From positions 2,608,501 through 2,672,500 of the forward strand of contig NZ_CP040396.1 of NCBI RefSeq assembly GCF_005577435.1: a stretch of DNA of 64,000 nucleotides. Direction: 5' to 3'. The notes under the pieces are model-generated. The model was not told where the DNA came from, did no database searches, and worked only from the letters and a program-made list of their open reading frames with translations. This stretch comes from Paenibacillus algicola (GTDB lineage Bacteria > Bacillota > Bacilli > Paenibacillales > Paenibacillaceae). Made by a program: the position numbers and the translations under genes. Numbering within the stretch: position 1 is the stretch's first letter; the number at the start of each line of letters is the position of its first letter. Shown piece after piece: positions 54,089 to 62,785 of this stretch.

Positions 54089-55076
54089 ATTCTTCATCTC
54101 CTTCGCTGACGATTTCATCAATCTGCACCGCAATCCGGTCCTTTAAGGTGCCCGGGCTTCCCATAAATTTCACCTTGTCACCGACCTTGATCGACAGCCC
54201 GTTATGTACAGGCTTGTTCAGCGTAATTACATCGCCCGTGCTCAATCCCAAGAATTCGGATATCGTAATTCGCGATTCGCCCAGCTCGGCAATAATCGGA
54301 AGCTCCGCTTTATTTACGCGTGCCTTTAGTGCATCTACCTCTTCGGGATCCCTGACCTTCTTCTCTGATGTAAACCATTGATGAACAGAGAGCTTGGACA
54401 TGATAGGCTCTAGTACCACATGCGGAATACAAAGGTTAATCATCCCGGAGGTATCTCCAATTTTGGTACTGAGAGAGATCAAGGCAATCGTCTCGTTCGG
54501 TGATACAATCTGCATGAACTGCGGGTTAGTTTCCATAGCCTCTAGACGCGGTGAAATATCAAGCACGGTCTTCCAGGCCTCCTGAAGGCTTTCAAATGCA
54601 CGACTGAAAATCCGTTCCATAATAATCGTTTCAATTTCAGTCAAAGATGTAATTTTGGATGGTGCACTTCCCGATCCGCCTAAGAGGCGATCCAGCATGG
54701 CATAGGCGATGTTGGGGTGAACCTCCAGCACCATCCGCCCTTCCAGCGGCTCCGCTTCGAAGATATTCAGGACCGTCATTTTGGGAATGGACCGGATGAA
54801 CTCATCATAAGGGAGCTGCTCCACCTGAACGACATTTATCTGGACAAATGTGCGCAGCTGGGCTGAAAAATAGGTCGTCAGATAACGAGCAAAATTCTCA
54901 TGGATCCGTGTCAGGCTTCGGATATGATCCTTCGAAAATCGCACGGCGCGTTTAAAGTCATACGAGCGGACTTTTTTCTGCGTATCTTCCTTTTTCAGCT
55001 CATCTGCATCCATTTCACCGGACGAGAGTGCAGCCAGGAGGGCGTCAATTTCATTTTGCGATAATACGTCCACCAA
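54078..55076 (-). CDS. fliM: Flagellar motor switch protein FliM
   Basis: C-ring protein that binds CheY-P. The 332-residue protein opens VLSQNEIDALLAALSSGEM (the CheY-P-binding segment), has the CheC-like middle domain with LLGGSGSAPSKITSLTEIE (near residue 130) and a C-terminal SpoA/FliN domain. The start is TTG at 55074-55076 behind GGGGGTG; a GTG in the next codon is as plausible. It lies 39 bases after fliL. Confidence 0.95.
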   Translation of the reverse strand: MVDVLSQNEIDALLAALSSGEMDADELKKEDTQKKVRSYDFKRAVRFSKDHIRSLTRIHENFARYLTTYFSAQLRTFVQINVVQVEQLPYDEFIRSIPKMTVLNIFEAEPLEGRMVLEVHPNIAYAMLDRLLGGSGSAPSKITSLTEIETIIMERIFSRAFESLQEAWKTVLDISPRLEAMETNPQFMQIVSPNETIALISLSTKIGDTSGMINLCIPHVVLEPIMSKLSVHQWFTSEKKVRDPEEVDALKARVNKAELPIIAELGESRITISEFLGLSTGDVITLNKPVHNGLSIKVGDKVKFMGSPGTLKDRIAVQIDEIVSEGDEEFDE

Positions 55077-55115
55077 TTACCTCACCCCCTTATGTGCAAG
55101 CTGTGGATGCTCATT

Positions 55116-55577
55116 TTAAATGCCAGTGACCAGCTTGTTCGTAACGTCCACTTGCACGACTTCACCTTGCTTCACATTCTTGTTAATTTCGTCCTGCAAT
55201 ACTTTGGTGAGCTGCTCGACTCCTTTAGAATCTTTCAAGCTTTCCGGCTTGGTATCCATCAGAGTCTTAATAATGATCGGCTTGATGCGAATTTCCTTGA
55301 TCTTATCAAAGTCCTCCTTCGCCTTCTTGTCACTCAGCTGAAAAGCGAAGCTGATCTTCGCAATATAGCTGGGATCGGACATATTCGTCGTAATATCCAC
55401 CAGCTCTGAAGTTACCTCGACAATTTCATCTGCCGTCATTACAGGCTCCTCCTGCTTTATCGGAGCCGCTTGCTTGTCATCTCCGCCCAGCAGCTTGTCA
55501 GATAATAAAAAGACGACTAACACAATCAAAGTGATGGATACCAGTATGGTAATGAGCCAGGGAAGCATTTTTTTCAT
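55116..55577 (-). CDS. fliL: Flagellar basal body-associated protein FliL
   Basis: FliL associates with the stator and supports torque. The 153-residue protein has one N-terminal membrane span (about residues 5-27) and a periplasmic-side domain with EVTSELVDITTNMSDPSYIAKISFAFQLS and the ending KNVKQGEVVQVDVTNKLVTG. Start ATG, overlapping swrD by four bases. Confidence 0.94.
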   Translation of the reverse strand: MKKMLPWLITILVSITLIVLVVFLLSDKLLGGDDKQAAPIKQEEPVMTADEIVEVTSELVDITTNMSDPSYIAKISFAFQLSDKKAKEDFDKIKEIRIKPIIIKTLMDTKPESLKDSKGVEQLTKVLQDEINKNVKQGEVVQVDVTNKLVTGI

Positions 55578-55801
55578 GGGGATTCCTCCGTCTGATGCTG
55601 CACTTTAATGGATGCCTGCTGCATGCCGATCTCCTGGTGATAAGCTTTGATGGACTGGATTACTTCAGGCGCTTTCTCCAGCACAATTAATCTTTTGCCG
55701 GTTGTCAGCGTAATGTAGGTGTCCGGCGTTTCCTCCACCATCTCGATCAGCAGCGCATTCAGCCACATTTGTGAACCGTTTAATCTTGTTACCAGGATCA
55801 T
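55574..55801 (-). CDS. swrD: FlbD family protein (SwrD)
   Basis: A 75-residue FlbD-family protein: MILVTRLNGSQMWLNALLIE then TPDTYITLTTGKRLIVLEKA, the complete family core. In B. subtilis SwrD increases flagellar power between flgE and fliL. The ATG at 55799-55801 has GGAGG six bases upstream; an in-frame upstream ATG at 55820-55822 has none. It overlaps fliL by four bases and follows flgE after a G6/C6 hairpin. Confidence 0.93.
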   Translation of the reverse strand: MILVTRLNGSQMWLNALLIEMVEETPDTYITLTTGKRLIVLEKAPEVIQSIKAYHQEIGMQQASIKVQHQTEESP

Positions 55802-55824
55802 TGAAAGCCTCCTCCAGATCATCA

Positions 55825-55842
55825 GGGGGGAACAAGCCCCCC
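55825..55842 (-). repeat. GC hairpin between flgE and swrD
   Basis: Six G (55825-55830) and six C (55837-55842) around a six-base loop in the 57-base gap after flgE. No T-run follows on the minus strand. It may stabilise the upstream mRNA or influence swrD translation, since it ends about 16 bases before the swrD ribosome site. Confidence 0.55.
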
Positions 55843-55858
55843 TTTAGTCATTCAATGC

Positions 55859-56677
55859 TTAACGCTTCAGGTTAACAACTTCCTGCAGTACCTCATCCGA
55901 AGTTGTAATGATCCGGGAATTTGCCTGGAATCCACGCTGGGCCACGATCATTTCCGTAAATTCGCCCGTCAGGTCCACATTGGACATCTCAAGCTGGCCG
56001 GCAACAATAGCACCCGTTCCGTTCTCTTCACTGTTAGCTGCAAGGCCCATGGCTTCTGCGTCTCCGTCTTCACCCAGTGCATTTGCATTTACGCGGTAGA
56101 GGTTCCCTCCGACCTTTTCCAGAGCAGAAGGATTCGCAACCTTAGCTACGCCAATCTGAACCGCGTCACCGTCTCCGCCCTGCGTCAGAATCGATCCGTC
56201 GAGTCCGATCGAGAAGCTGGTTACTTCCGCTCCCAGTACAATCGGTGCCCCATCAATATCACAGACGAACATCCCGTCGGAAGTGACCAGAGCCCGGTTA
56301 CCGTCCAGCATAAAGTTACCGGCACGTGTCAGGAACGGGACTTCCTGATCTTCACTCATCTTGACCATGAAAAATCCGTCACCGTCGATACGAAGATCCG
56401 TCGGATTGTTCGTTGTCTGCGCGCTGCCCGGAGTGTGCACGGTATCAATGGAGCCAATCGTGACACCCAAACCGATTTGCTTGGCGTTGACGCCGCCCTG
56501 TTCCCCTTCAACCGGAGCAGTGACACCGGAAACCGTTTGGCTCAAAATATCCTTAAACATTACGCGGCTGGCTTTAAAGCCCACCGTGTTTACGTTCGCG
56601 ATATTGTTACCGATCACGTCCAGCTTGGTTTGAAATCCTCTCATCCCGGATACGCCTGAATACATTGATCTCAGCAT
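55859..56677 (-). CDS. flgE: Flagellar hook protein FlgE (FlgG-like)
   Basis: Hook/rod protein of 272 residues. It has the conserved LRSMYSGVSGM N-terminus, GNNIANVNTVGFKASRV (about residues 23-39), a middle D1 domain and the C-terminal helical LEMSNVDLTGEFTEMIVAQRGFQ segment ending LQEVVNLKR. B. subtilis FlgE, a 264-residue hook protein at the same operon position, has the same ends. Annotators also call it FlgG. Start ATG. Confidence 0.92.
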   Translation of the reverse strand: MLRSMYSGVSGMRGFQTKLDVIGNNIANVNTVGFKASRVMFKDILSQTVSGVTAPVEGEQGGVNAKQIGLGVTIGSIDTVHTPGSAQTTNNPTDLRIDGDGFFMVKMSEDQEVPFLTRAGNFMLDGNRALVTSDGMFVCDIDGAPIVLGAEVTSFSIGLDGSILTQGGDGDAVQIGVAKVANPSALEKVGGNLYRVNANALGEDGDAEAMGLAANSEENGTGAIVAGQLEMSNVDLTGEFTEMIVAQRGFQANSRIITTSDEVLQEVVNLKR

Positions 56678-56699
56678 GTTTATTTATCCTCCTTATAAA

Positions 56700-56725
56700 G
56701 ACCGCTTCTGTCGATCCACGGTCTA
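56700..56725 (-). repeat. Hairpin upstream of flgE
   Basis: On the minus strand AGACCG and CGGTCT (six bases each) flank a 14-base loop in the 78-base gap before flgE, followed by TTATAAGGAGG. It may separate or protect messages rather than terminate. Confidence 0.35.
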
Positions 56726-56755
56726 TGGCTTCCTTACGGGCCAGCCGTTTAATAA

Positions 56756-57145
56756 TTAAGAAATGATGACCGCACTATCAATTTGTGTAAACACATTGTC
56801 CTTCATGGCCTTGCCATCCATCGCTGTCACCATCGTGCGATTATGCACGTTCACAATAAATGCCATGTCTTTGAGCAGAATCAGTGATTCTTTACTGCCT
56901 TTGGCTGCTGCCTGCTCGACTGCGGTGCTGATCTGAGCCAGCTGGTCGCTTTGAAGCTGAATGCCTCGCTGCTCCATTCGTTTGGCAGCATGCTGACTGA
57001 TTTTGATCTGATTCTCTCTTAGAAGCTCCTTGAACACCCCGTTCTCTGCAGAGCTGCCTGGAGGAGAAGACTGTCTTTTGTTGTGTAGAGAAGCAGGATG
57101 AAGGGTGCCTGGATACATCGATCCAATGGTTATCCGGTCATTCAT
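56756..57145 (-). CDS. Flagellar operon protein, TIGR02530-like
   Basis: A 129-residue soluble protein resembling the small family found between flgD and flgE in Firmicutes (TIGR02530). Marks: FKELLRENQIKISQHAAKRMEQRGIQL (about residues 38-64) and KDMAFIVNVHNRTMVTAMDG (about 91-110). Role unknown; context suggests hook assembly. Start ATG, overlapping flgD by four bases. Confidence 0.85.
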   Translation of the reverse strand: MNDRITIGSMYPGTLHPASLHNKRQSSPPGSSAENGVFKELLRENQIKISQHAAKRMEQRGIQLQSDQLAQISTAVEQAAAKGSKESLILLKDMAFIVNVHNRTMVTAMDGKAMKDNVFTQIDSAVIIS

Positions 57146-57723
57146 ATTTCAGTACCGTCAGCAGGCTGTTGAGAATCCGCTGTATTATCACTATAGCTCC
57201 CGTCATCTTCAGCCAGCTGAATATCCTCATTGCTGCTCTCACCCGGCGCTGGTGTTGGCGTCTCTGGTGATGGGGAAGGGGCTGATGCCGGTGCGTTCTC
57301 GATCTGCACGATGTGCTCCAGCGCAATCTCTGCCGCTCCGATACTTGCGTAATGCATGCCTCCCCGGATGAGGATCGAGTCCACGATGCCTGATTTAACG
57401 GAAGAGTTTCCGCTTTGATCCACCGCAATCCAGCTTACCTTTTGCCCGATTAGACCGGACGCACTGCCAAGAGACTGCCTCATATCGGTCAACTGGGATG
57501 AGATATTCATAAGCTGCTCCAAGGAAGTGAATTGGGCCATCTGGGCAATAAATTCCTTATCCTGCATTGGCTGCATAGGATCCTGATAACGAAGCTGCGC
57601 AATCAAAATACTCAGAAATTGATCCTTGCCCATCGTGCTCGTATCTTCGGCCTTGCCGGCCTGCTGGATATTGCTTGGCGAATAATGAGGCCATACTGCT
57701 TGATTGATGTAGCCTGAGGCCAT
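57142..57723 (-). CDS. flgD: Flagellar hook-capping protein FlgD
   Basis: Caps the growing hook. The protein has the N-terminal MGKDQFLSILIAQLRYQDPMQPMQDKEFIAQMAQFTSLEQL core (split family motif, about residues 31-71) and a C-terminal extension rich in Pro, Ser and Glu. The ATG at 57721-57723 has GGAGGTG nine bases upstream, giving 193 residues; a GTG four codons earlier overlaps that site. It follows fliK by 21 bases. Confidence 0.94.
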   Translation of the reverse strand: MASGYINQAVWPHYSPSNIQQAGKAEDTSTMGKDQFLSILIAQLRYQDPMQPMQDKEFIAQMAQFTSLEQLMNISSQLTDMRQSLGSASGLIGQKVSWIAVDQSGNSSVKSGIVDSILIRGGMHYASIGAAEIALEHIVQIENAPASAPSPSPETPTPAPGESSNEDIQLAEDDGSYSDNTADSQQPADGTEI

Positions 57724-57744
57724 AATTGTGTTCACCTCCGTGTT

Positions 57745-59163
57745 CTAAGCTTTAGCCTGGAAGCCACCCTCCCGGCCTAACTGGCTGAGTTGCTCCGCTT
57801 CGGCCTTCCGCTCGTTCCATTCCTCGGTCAGCTCTGCGGTGAGTAAAGCGTCGTCAGTCGTCGTATCGGCTTCTTTGGAGCGTCTGCCCGGCTGCTGCTG
57901 TCCTGAACCTGACTGCCTGCCGTCCTGCATATGAAATTGGGACGTGGAGGTCTGGCTGTTCTGAGTAACCTCCAGCTTCTCGACTTGCAGACCTTGTCCC
58001 AGCAATGCCGTACGCAGCTGGGTCATTTGCTGGTCAAGCAGTTCCCTGGCTTCAGCGCTGTGAGTCATAAACTGCGCCACCAGCTGGCCGTTTTGCATCA
58101 TTATTTTGATGTCGACCTTGCCCAGATGCTCTGGATTCAAAGAAATTCTGGCTTCAGTGAAGCCCTGCTGCTTGATAAATTCCAGCTTGTTTACCGTAAA
58201 CTGGGTCATTTCCCTTGCAAATTGATGCACTGGCATCGGTTCTGTCGTCTTGATCGGCGTGCTGCCTCCCGAACGAATAGCCAGCTGTCCGGCTGTTAAT
58301 ACTTCCGGCTCCGGCAGCAGCTCAGAAAATTCTGACTGTTCTTCCATAAGCGGCAGCGCTGTCGATGCATTTGCTTTAATAGAAACCTCAGAGAATTCTT
58401 GCTTCGTGAACTTGCCGCGGACCGCAGCATGAAGCATCTCTTCATAGCCCTTTAACAGATTGCGCAGCTGGGAGCTGAACTCCTCTGCAGCCTCTGGCTT
58501 TACCTTGAGCTGAGAAAGCTGTGTCAGTATGTCCTGAACGGCAAAGCGTATCGTTTCTTTATGTGCAGCCAGCGCCGGCAGTTGAACCATTGATTCCTCG
58601 GTTGATGTCCAAGCAGCACTGGCCGAGCCTGCCGAGCCCTGTTCTTGCTGCATGGATTGGAAGCGTTGGATGACCAGCTGAGCCGTAGCCAGCCAGGCCT
58701 GCAGCTCCTGTAGCAGGTCTGAATTCTCTTCTAATGCCTGCTCCAGCTGTTCCAAATGAGGGACCTCGGTGTATTGCAGTGCCCCTTCTAATAGATCCAG
58801 CTCCTGGCTTCCGGCAAGCCTCAGGTCCTTTAACGCATCTGCCAGACTCCCGGAAGTACGAAGCAGCTCGGCCAGCCTGCTAATATCACTCTCTATATAG
58901 AGTGCACTCTCTCCCGCGGCAATCAGTTCAGAGCCTTCAGCCGGCGTGCTGCGTAACCACGCAAGCAGCGGATTCAAGCCATTGCCGCTGACATCGGCAG
59001 GCATCGATTTCTTGCTGCCTTCCGCACCCATTTGGAGATTTAAAGCCTCGCCGAACATCCCGAGCAGTACACCTTGCCCCTGTTGACCCGCTTCAGAGAC
59101 TTTGCCTAACGGACTGGAGGATGCACCGGATGAGGCCGTCAGCTTTTGAAAGATTAATGACAT
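57745..59163 (-). CDS. fliK: Flagellar hook-length control protein FliK
   Basis: Exported ruler that sets hook length and triggers the FlhB switch. The 472-residue protein has a long, poorly conserved N-terminal part and the C-terminal hook domain (about residues 320-410) with ISLNPEHLGKVDIKIMMQNG and LRTALLGQGLQVEKLEV, then a Gln/Ser-rich tail. Start ATG with GGAGGTG upstream. It lies 43 bases after the MotE-like gene. Confidence 0.93.
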   Translation of the reverse strand: MSLIFQKLTASSGASSSPLGKVSEAGQQGQGVLLGMFGEALNLQMGAEGSKKSMPADVSGNGLNPLLAWLRSTPAEGSELIAAGESALYIESDISRLAELLRTSGSLADALKDLRLAGSQELDLLEGALQYTEVPHLEQLEQALEENSDLLQELQAWLATAQLVIQRFQSMQQEQGSAGSASAAWTSTEESMVQLPALAAHKETIRFAVQDILTQLSQLKVKPEAAEEFSSQLRNLLKGYEEMLHAAVRGKFTKQEFSEVSIKANASTALPLMEEQSEFSELLPEPEVLTAGQLAIRSGGSTPIKTTEPMPVHQFAREMTQFTVNKLEFIKQQGFTEARISLNPEHLGKVDIKIMMQNGQLVAQFMTHSAEARELLDQQMTQLRTALLGQGLQVEKLEVTQNSQTSTSQFHMQDGRQSGSGQQQPGRRSKEADTTTDDALLTAELTEEWNERKAEAEQLSQLGREGGFQAKA

Positions 59164-59206
59164 GGATTATTCACCTCCTTTCCCATGGCTTTCCCGGGAT
59201 AAAAAA

Positions 59207-60115
59207 CTACTGGGCACCCATCAGACGATTCAGGATTCTGGCAGCCATTTCAGGCTCAGCGCCAGACAGCTCATCCAGAATTTTGGCTCTGGCTGCATCA
59301 TCGACGGATTTAAGGATCGTAATCGCTTTATCAGGTGTAATCTTATAGGTTTGAATCAGCAGCTCTGCAGCGCTCTTAGGTGCCATTCTGGAGAAGGTCT
59401 GGCTTAGCTCATTTTGATCCAGACTGCTTCGCTGGCTATCCGATACATCCTGCTCTTCTTTAGCTAGACGGGATTGCAGCGCCGCAATCGCTTGATCCCT
59501 CGCCGGCTTTGCATCCTTTAACAGCATCGTTGCATCCGCTGCGGTTTGAGGGTTCATTTTTTCCAAAATCGCCGCTCGTGGATCATTCTTCATGGCTCCC
59601 AGGATGAGCACCATTTCCTCTTTCATCAAGCTCTCGATAATGGGAGCTGCTTTACTGGGGCTCATGCCAGCATACATTTTAGCCAGGTCACTAATCTGCT
59701 GGAAATAGGGATCCTCTGTTTCCTCTGCCGCAGCCTCATTCTGGGCTGCATCTAACTGCGCCTGCAGCTCCGCAGCTTTGGTCTCTTGGGAGTTCTTCTG
59801 ACTGGTCATTTCTTCAAGCTCCTGCTCCCGTTCGGCCAGTTGCTGCTTCAGAGCCTCCAATTCCTTTGCCGTGCTATCTTCCTTGTCCTGGGCAGCTGCT
59901 TCTTCCGGGGTTAGCTCCGGGCCCGGTATCCAATCCTTCACGATAGGAATCTTGTTTCCTAAATTCATTGCACTATTGCGAAAATCAATGTTAAACAGCG
60001 TGAGCAGAACGCCCACCAAAACGATTGTGAACATAATCGGGATCAGGAACAGCAGGCTTTTCTCCAAGCCTCCGCTTGATTCCTCTTGATCCAGCGGCAT
60101 ATCCTTGCGAGCCAT
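59207..60115 (-). CDS. MotE/YlxF-like membrane protein with MgtE-type domain
   Basis: A 302-residue protein with one membrane span (about residues 20-43), a coiled coil rich in Glu and Gln (about 75-130) and a helical domain resembling MgtE-N repeats: ISDLAKMYAGMSPSKAAPIIESL (near residue 145), then further repeats with FSRMAPKSAAELLIQTYKITPDKA and a final LSGAEPEMAARILNRLM. Position between fliJ and fliK matches B. subtilis ylxF, whose relatives are called MotE or stator/export accessory proteins. Start ATG. Confidence 0.88.
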   Translation of the reverse strand: MARKDMPLDQEESSGGLEKSLLFLIPIMFTIVLVGVLLTLFNIDFRNSAMNLGNKIPIVKDWIPGPELTPEEAAAQDKEDSTAKELEALKQQLAEREQELEEMTSQKNSQETKAAELQAQLDAAQNEAAAEETEDPYFQQISDLAKMYAGMSPSKAAPIIESLMKEEMVLILGAMKNDPRAAILEKMNPQTAADATMLLKDAKPARDQAIAALQSRLAKEEQDVSDSQRSSLDQNELSQTFSRMAPKSAAELLIQTYKITPDKAITILKSVDDAARAKILDELSGAEPEMAARILNRLMGAQ

Positions 60116-60171
60116 TAATGTTATCCTCCTCTGCGGGCTAAGGACGCGTTTATTCGAAAAACGCCTCCGAT

Positions 60172-60615
60172 CTAGCGGCTTTGGACCGTATAACGGACTG
60201 TAGCCAGCTCGTCCAGCTCATTTTGTTCCCGCAGGAGACTTTCGTGCCGGAACTTCTCAAGTGATTTTTCTCTTGCTTTCATCCAGACCTTTTCATCCAG
60301 CATTTTCTCGGTCAGCTTTCCCTGCTTATGCTTCACGTTGCTGTGGGCCTGCTCAATATCCGTATTCTTCTGCTCGATGAGGGTGTCCAGATACTCTGCA
60401 TAAGACTGCAGGCGGCACATTTCCGAGATCGGAGTACTTTTCTGGGCTGCTTGTTGAAGGGAATGGCCAATCTCGTCCCGCTTCTGAAGCAGCTGATGCA
60501 GATTTTGCTCCTGCGCCTTCAATTCTCCAATTGCCGCAGACAGCATCCACTCGGCCTGTGCCTTCTCATTGCCTTTAAGATCTACGATTTTTTGAAATGC
60601 ATAGTGAAACCTCAT
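60172..60615 (-). CDS. fliJ: Flagellar export chaperone FliJ
   Basis: Soluble coiled-coil protein that binds FliH-FliI and FlhA. The 147-residue protein is almost wholly helical with heptad-rich, charged sequence and opens RFHYAFQKIVDLKGNEKAQAEWML. Start ATG. It lies nine bases after fliI. Confidence 0.92.
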   Translation of the reverse strand: MRFHYAFQKIVDLKGNEKAQAEWMLSAAIGELKAQEQNLHQLLQKRDEIGHSLQQAAQKSTPISEMCRLQSYAEYLDTLIEQKNTDIEQAHSNVKHKQGKLTEKMLDEKVWMKAREKSLEKFRHESLLREQNELDELATVRYTVQSR

Positions 60616-60624
60616 GAATCATCG

Positions 60625-61944
60625 TCATCTCCTTGAAAATTCAGCAATTAGACGCTCCTGCACCTTTTCCAGACTTACCTTTTCATTGACTTTCTGCTTC
60701 GTAAAATCCCAAATCTGATGGATCATATTTATAGCCTCGTCAATCTCCGCATTAGAGCCTGGCTGGTAAGCTCCAATGTTGATCAGATCCTCGGAATTTT
60801 TGTATACGGCCATCAGCCGTTTTACGTTCTCGGCCGCTTCCAGCTGGTCCTCGTGTGCAATATCCTTCATGACACGGCTGATGCTCGCCAGCACATCAAT
60901 CGCTGGGAAATGCCCTTTGTTAGCAATGCTGCGGTTCAGCACAATATGTCCATCCAAAATGCCGCGGACAGCATCAGCAATCGGTTCATTCATATCATCG
61001 CCGTCAACAAGCACCGTGTAAAAAGCAGTAATCGAGCCGCTTGGACCTGTACCGGCTCGTTCCAGCAGCTTCGGCAGGCTGGCAAACACGGACGGGGTGT
61101 ATCCCCGCATTGCAGGAGGCTCGCCAACCGCTAACCCGACCTCACGCTGTGCCATTGCATAACGGGTGACCGAATCCATCATAAGCATGACATTTAAGCC
61201 GCGGTCCCTGAAATATTCAGCAATGGTCGTTGCAATCAATGCGCCCTTAATCCGAATGAGCGCTGGCTGATCCGAGGTGGCCACGATGACTACGGAACGC
61301 TTCAAGCCCTCTGGTCCCAGGTCGCGCTCGATAAAGTCGAGCACCTCTCTGCCCCGCTCTCCGATTAGAGCAATGACGTTCACATCTGCGGAGGTGTTCC
61401 GGGCGATCATGCCCATCAAGGTGCTCTTTCCGACCCCTGAGCCGGCAAAAATCCCGACCCGCTGCCCTTTACCGACCGTGAGGAGGCCGTCAATAGCTCT
61501 CACCCCGATGCTGATCGGCTCTTGCACACGCGGACGATTCAACGGATTCTGCGGGATATTATTGGTAGAGCTGTGAGACATTCGTGCGGGCAGCACAGAA
61601 CCGTCTAAAGGCTGTCCCAAGCCGTCCAACACTTTACCTAACAGCTCCGATCCCACCTGAACATTAAGCGGCTTGCCGGTGCCAACGACATCACAGCCTG
61701 GACCAATTGAATGCAGATCCCCCAAAGGCATCAGCAGCACCTTATTATCACGAAAACCCACGACTTCAGCCTGCAGCGGTTTGCTCTGCTTGGAGGGATA
61801 GATGTAGCACACCTCGCCAATACTTGCATCCGGGCCTTCTGATTCCAGCATCAGGCCGATAACCTGAGTCACTTTACCGTTGATCCGCACAGGATCCACA
61901 TGCTGCAGATGATCTTTATAACGACTGCTGTCCAGCTTACTCAT
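60625..61944 (-). CDS. fliI: Flagellar export ATPase FliI
   Basis: Type III export ATPase, F1-like hexamer. The protein has Walker A GIFAGSGVGKSTLMG (near residue 165), GERGREV, Walker B MLMMDSVTRYAMAQREVGLA (near 250) and a C-terminal helical domain. The ATG at 61942-61944 has GGAGAG six bases upstream, giving 439 residues; an ATG eight codons earlier lies within fliH. It overlaps fliH by eight bases. Confidence 0.97.
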   Translation of the reverse strand: MSKLDSSRYKDHLQHVDPVRINGKVTQVIGLMLESEGPDASIGEVCYIYPSKQSKPLQAEVVGFRDNKVLLMPLGDLHSIGPGCDVVGTGKPLNVQVGSELLGKVLDGLGQPLDGSVLPARMSHSSTNNIPQNPLNRPRVQEPISIGVRAIDGLLTVGKGQRVGIFAGSGVGKSTLMGMIARNTSADVNVIALIGERGREVLDFIERDLGPEGLKRSVVIVATSDQPALIRIKGALIATTIAEYFRDRGLNVMLMMDSVTRYAMAQREVGLAVGEPPAMRGYTPSVFASLPKLLERAGTGPSGSITAFYTVLVDGDDMNEPIADAVRGILDGHIVLNRSIANKGHFPAIDVLASISRVMKDIAHEDQLEAAENVKRLMAVYKNSEDLINIGAYQPGSNAEIDEAINMIHQIWDFTKQKVNEKVSLEKVQERLIAEFSRR

Positions 61945-62785
61945 CGGCAGCTCTCCGTTGCGTGTCATCTAGGGATATCCGAATTAATTCCTTCTTGATC
62001 TCGGACAGCTGTGTATCAATTCTGGCATCTACACTGCCGAAGGATGACCTAATCACACATCCCAAATCCGTTACAGTGGAGTCCGGCAGCACCTGAAGCT
62101 CCGCCTGGGAGTCGACGCTTAATGCAAGCTCCTCCCGGGCGGCGTGAACGAATGCGAACTGGGAGGGAGCCACACAGAGCGAAATCATCCCTTTCTCCTT
62201 CTTGCGGGCCAAGTTCTTTCGAATTAGCTTCAGCACGAAATCAGGCTCCAATGTCAATTGGTGATCGACAATCTTCTCGGCGACCGAGCAGCTGAGCTCT
62301 ACAAGAAACGGCTCGGCTTCCTGAATCAGCTCTTCCTTGGCTGAATAAGCTTGGCTCAAGACGCCCTGGGCTTCCTGGGCCGCTTGCTGCAGGAGCTCAT
62401 TCATCTCCTGCTGAGCCTTGAGCGACCCGGCCTCATAGCCTTGTTGGAAGCCTTCCGCGCGAGCACCCTCCGCAATGCTTTCGTCCTGACTTCGACGCTC
62501 TTCCCACCAGACTGCAATTTGCTCCTGCGCCTGGGAAAGCAGCTGCTCCGCAGCCTCTGCAGCCTCCCTGATTTGACGCTCGGCAAACTCCTTTGCATCC
62601 TGCAGCATTTCCTGCTTGGCCAATTGAGCCGATTCCAAAGTGTGCTGTACTTCGGGCTGGAGCTCACTTTCAAATACTGCCGTCTCTCTCTCTTCCGGCT
62701 CCGTTGAAGCGTACTTCCGGGACAAATCCAGTTCCTTTAGCATATCAATCGGCATGTACTGAGAAGGCTTGATCAAATTAGACAA
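61937..62785 (-). CDS. fliH: Flagellar export regulator FliH
   Basis: Binds and restrains FliI, like a stalk subunit of V/F-type ATPases. The protein has a Glu/Ala/Gln-rich helical N-terminal half and a C-terminal domain with EPFLVELSCSVAEKIVDHQL (near residue 165) and LGCVIRSSFGSVDARIDTQLSEI. I prefer the TTG at 62783-62785 with AGGAGA eight bases upstream (282 residues); an ATG at 62792-62794 overlaps that site. It overlaps fliG by eight bases. Confidence 0.9.
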   Translation of the reverse strand: MSNLIKPSQYMPIDMLKELDLSRKYASTEPEERETAVFESELQPEVQHTLESAQLAKQEMLQDAKEFAERQIREAAEAAEQLLSQAQEQIAVWWEERRSQDESIAEGARAEGFQQGYEAGSLKAQQEMNELLQQAAQEAQGVLSQAYSAKEELIQEAEPFLVELSCSVAEKIVDHQLTLEPDFVLKLIRKNLARKKEKGMISLCVAPSQFAFVHAAREELALSVDSQAELQVLPDSTVTDLGCVIRSSFGSVDARIDTQLSEIKKELIRISLDDTQRRAADE

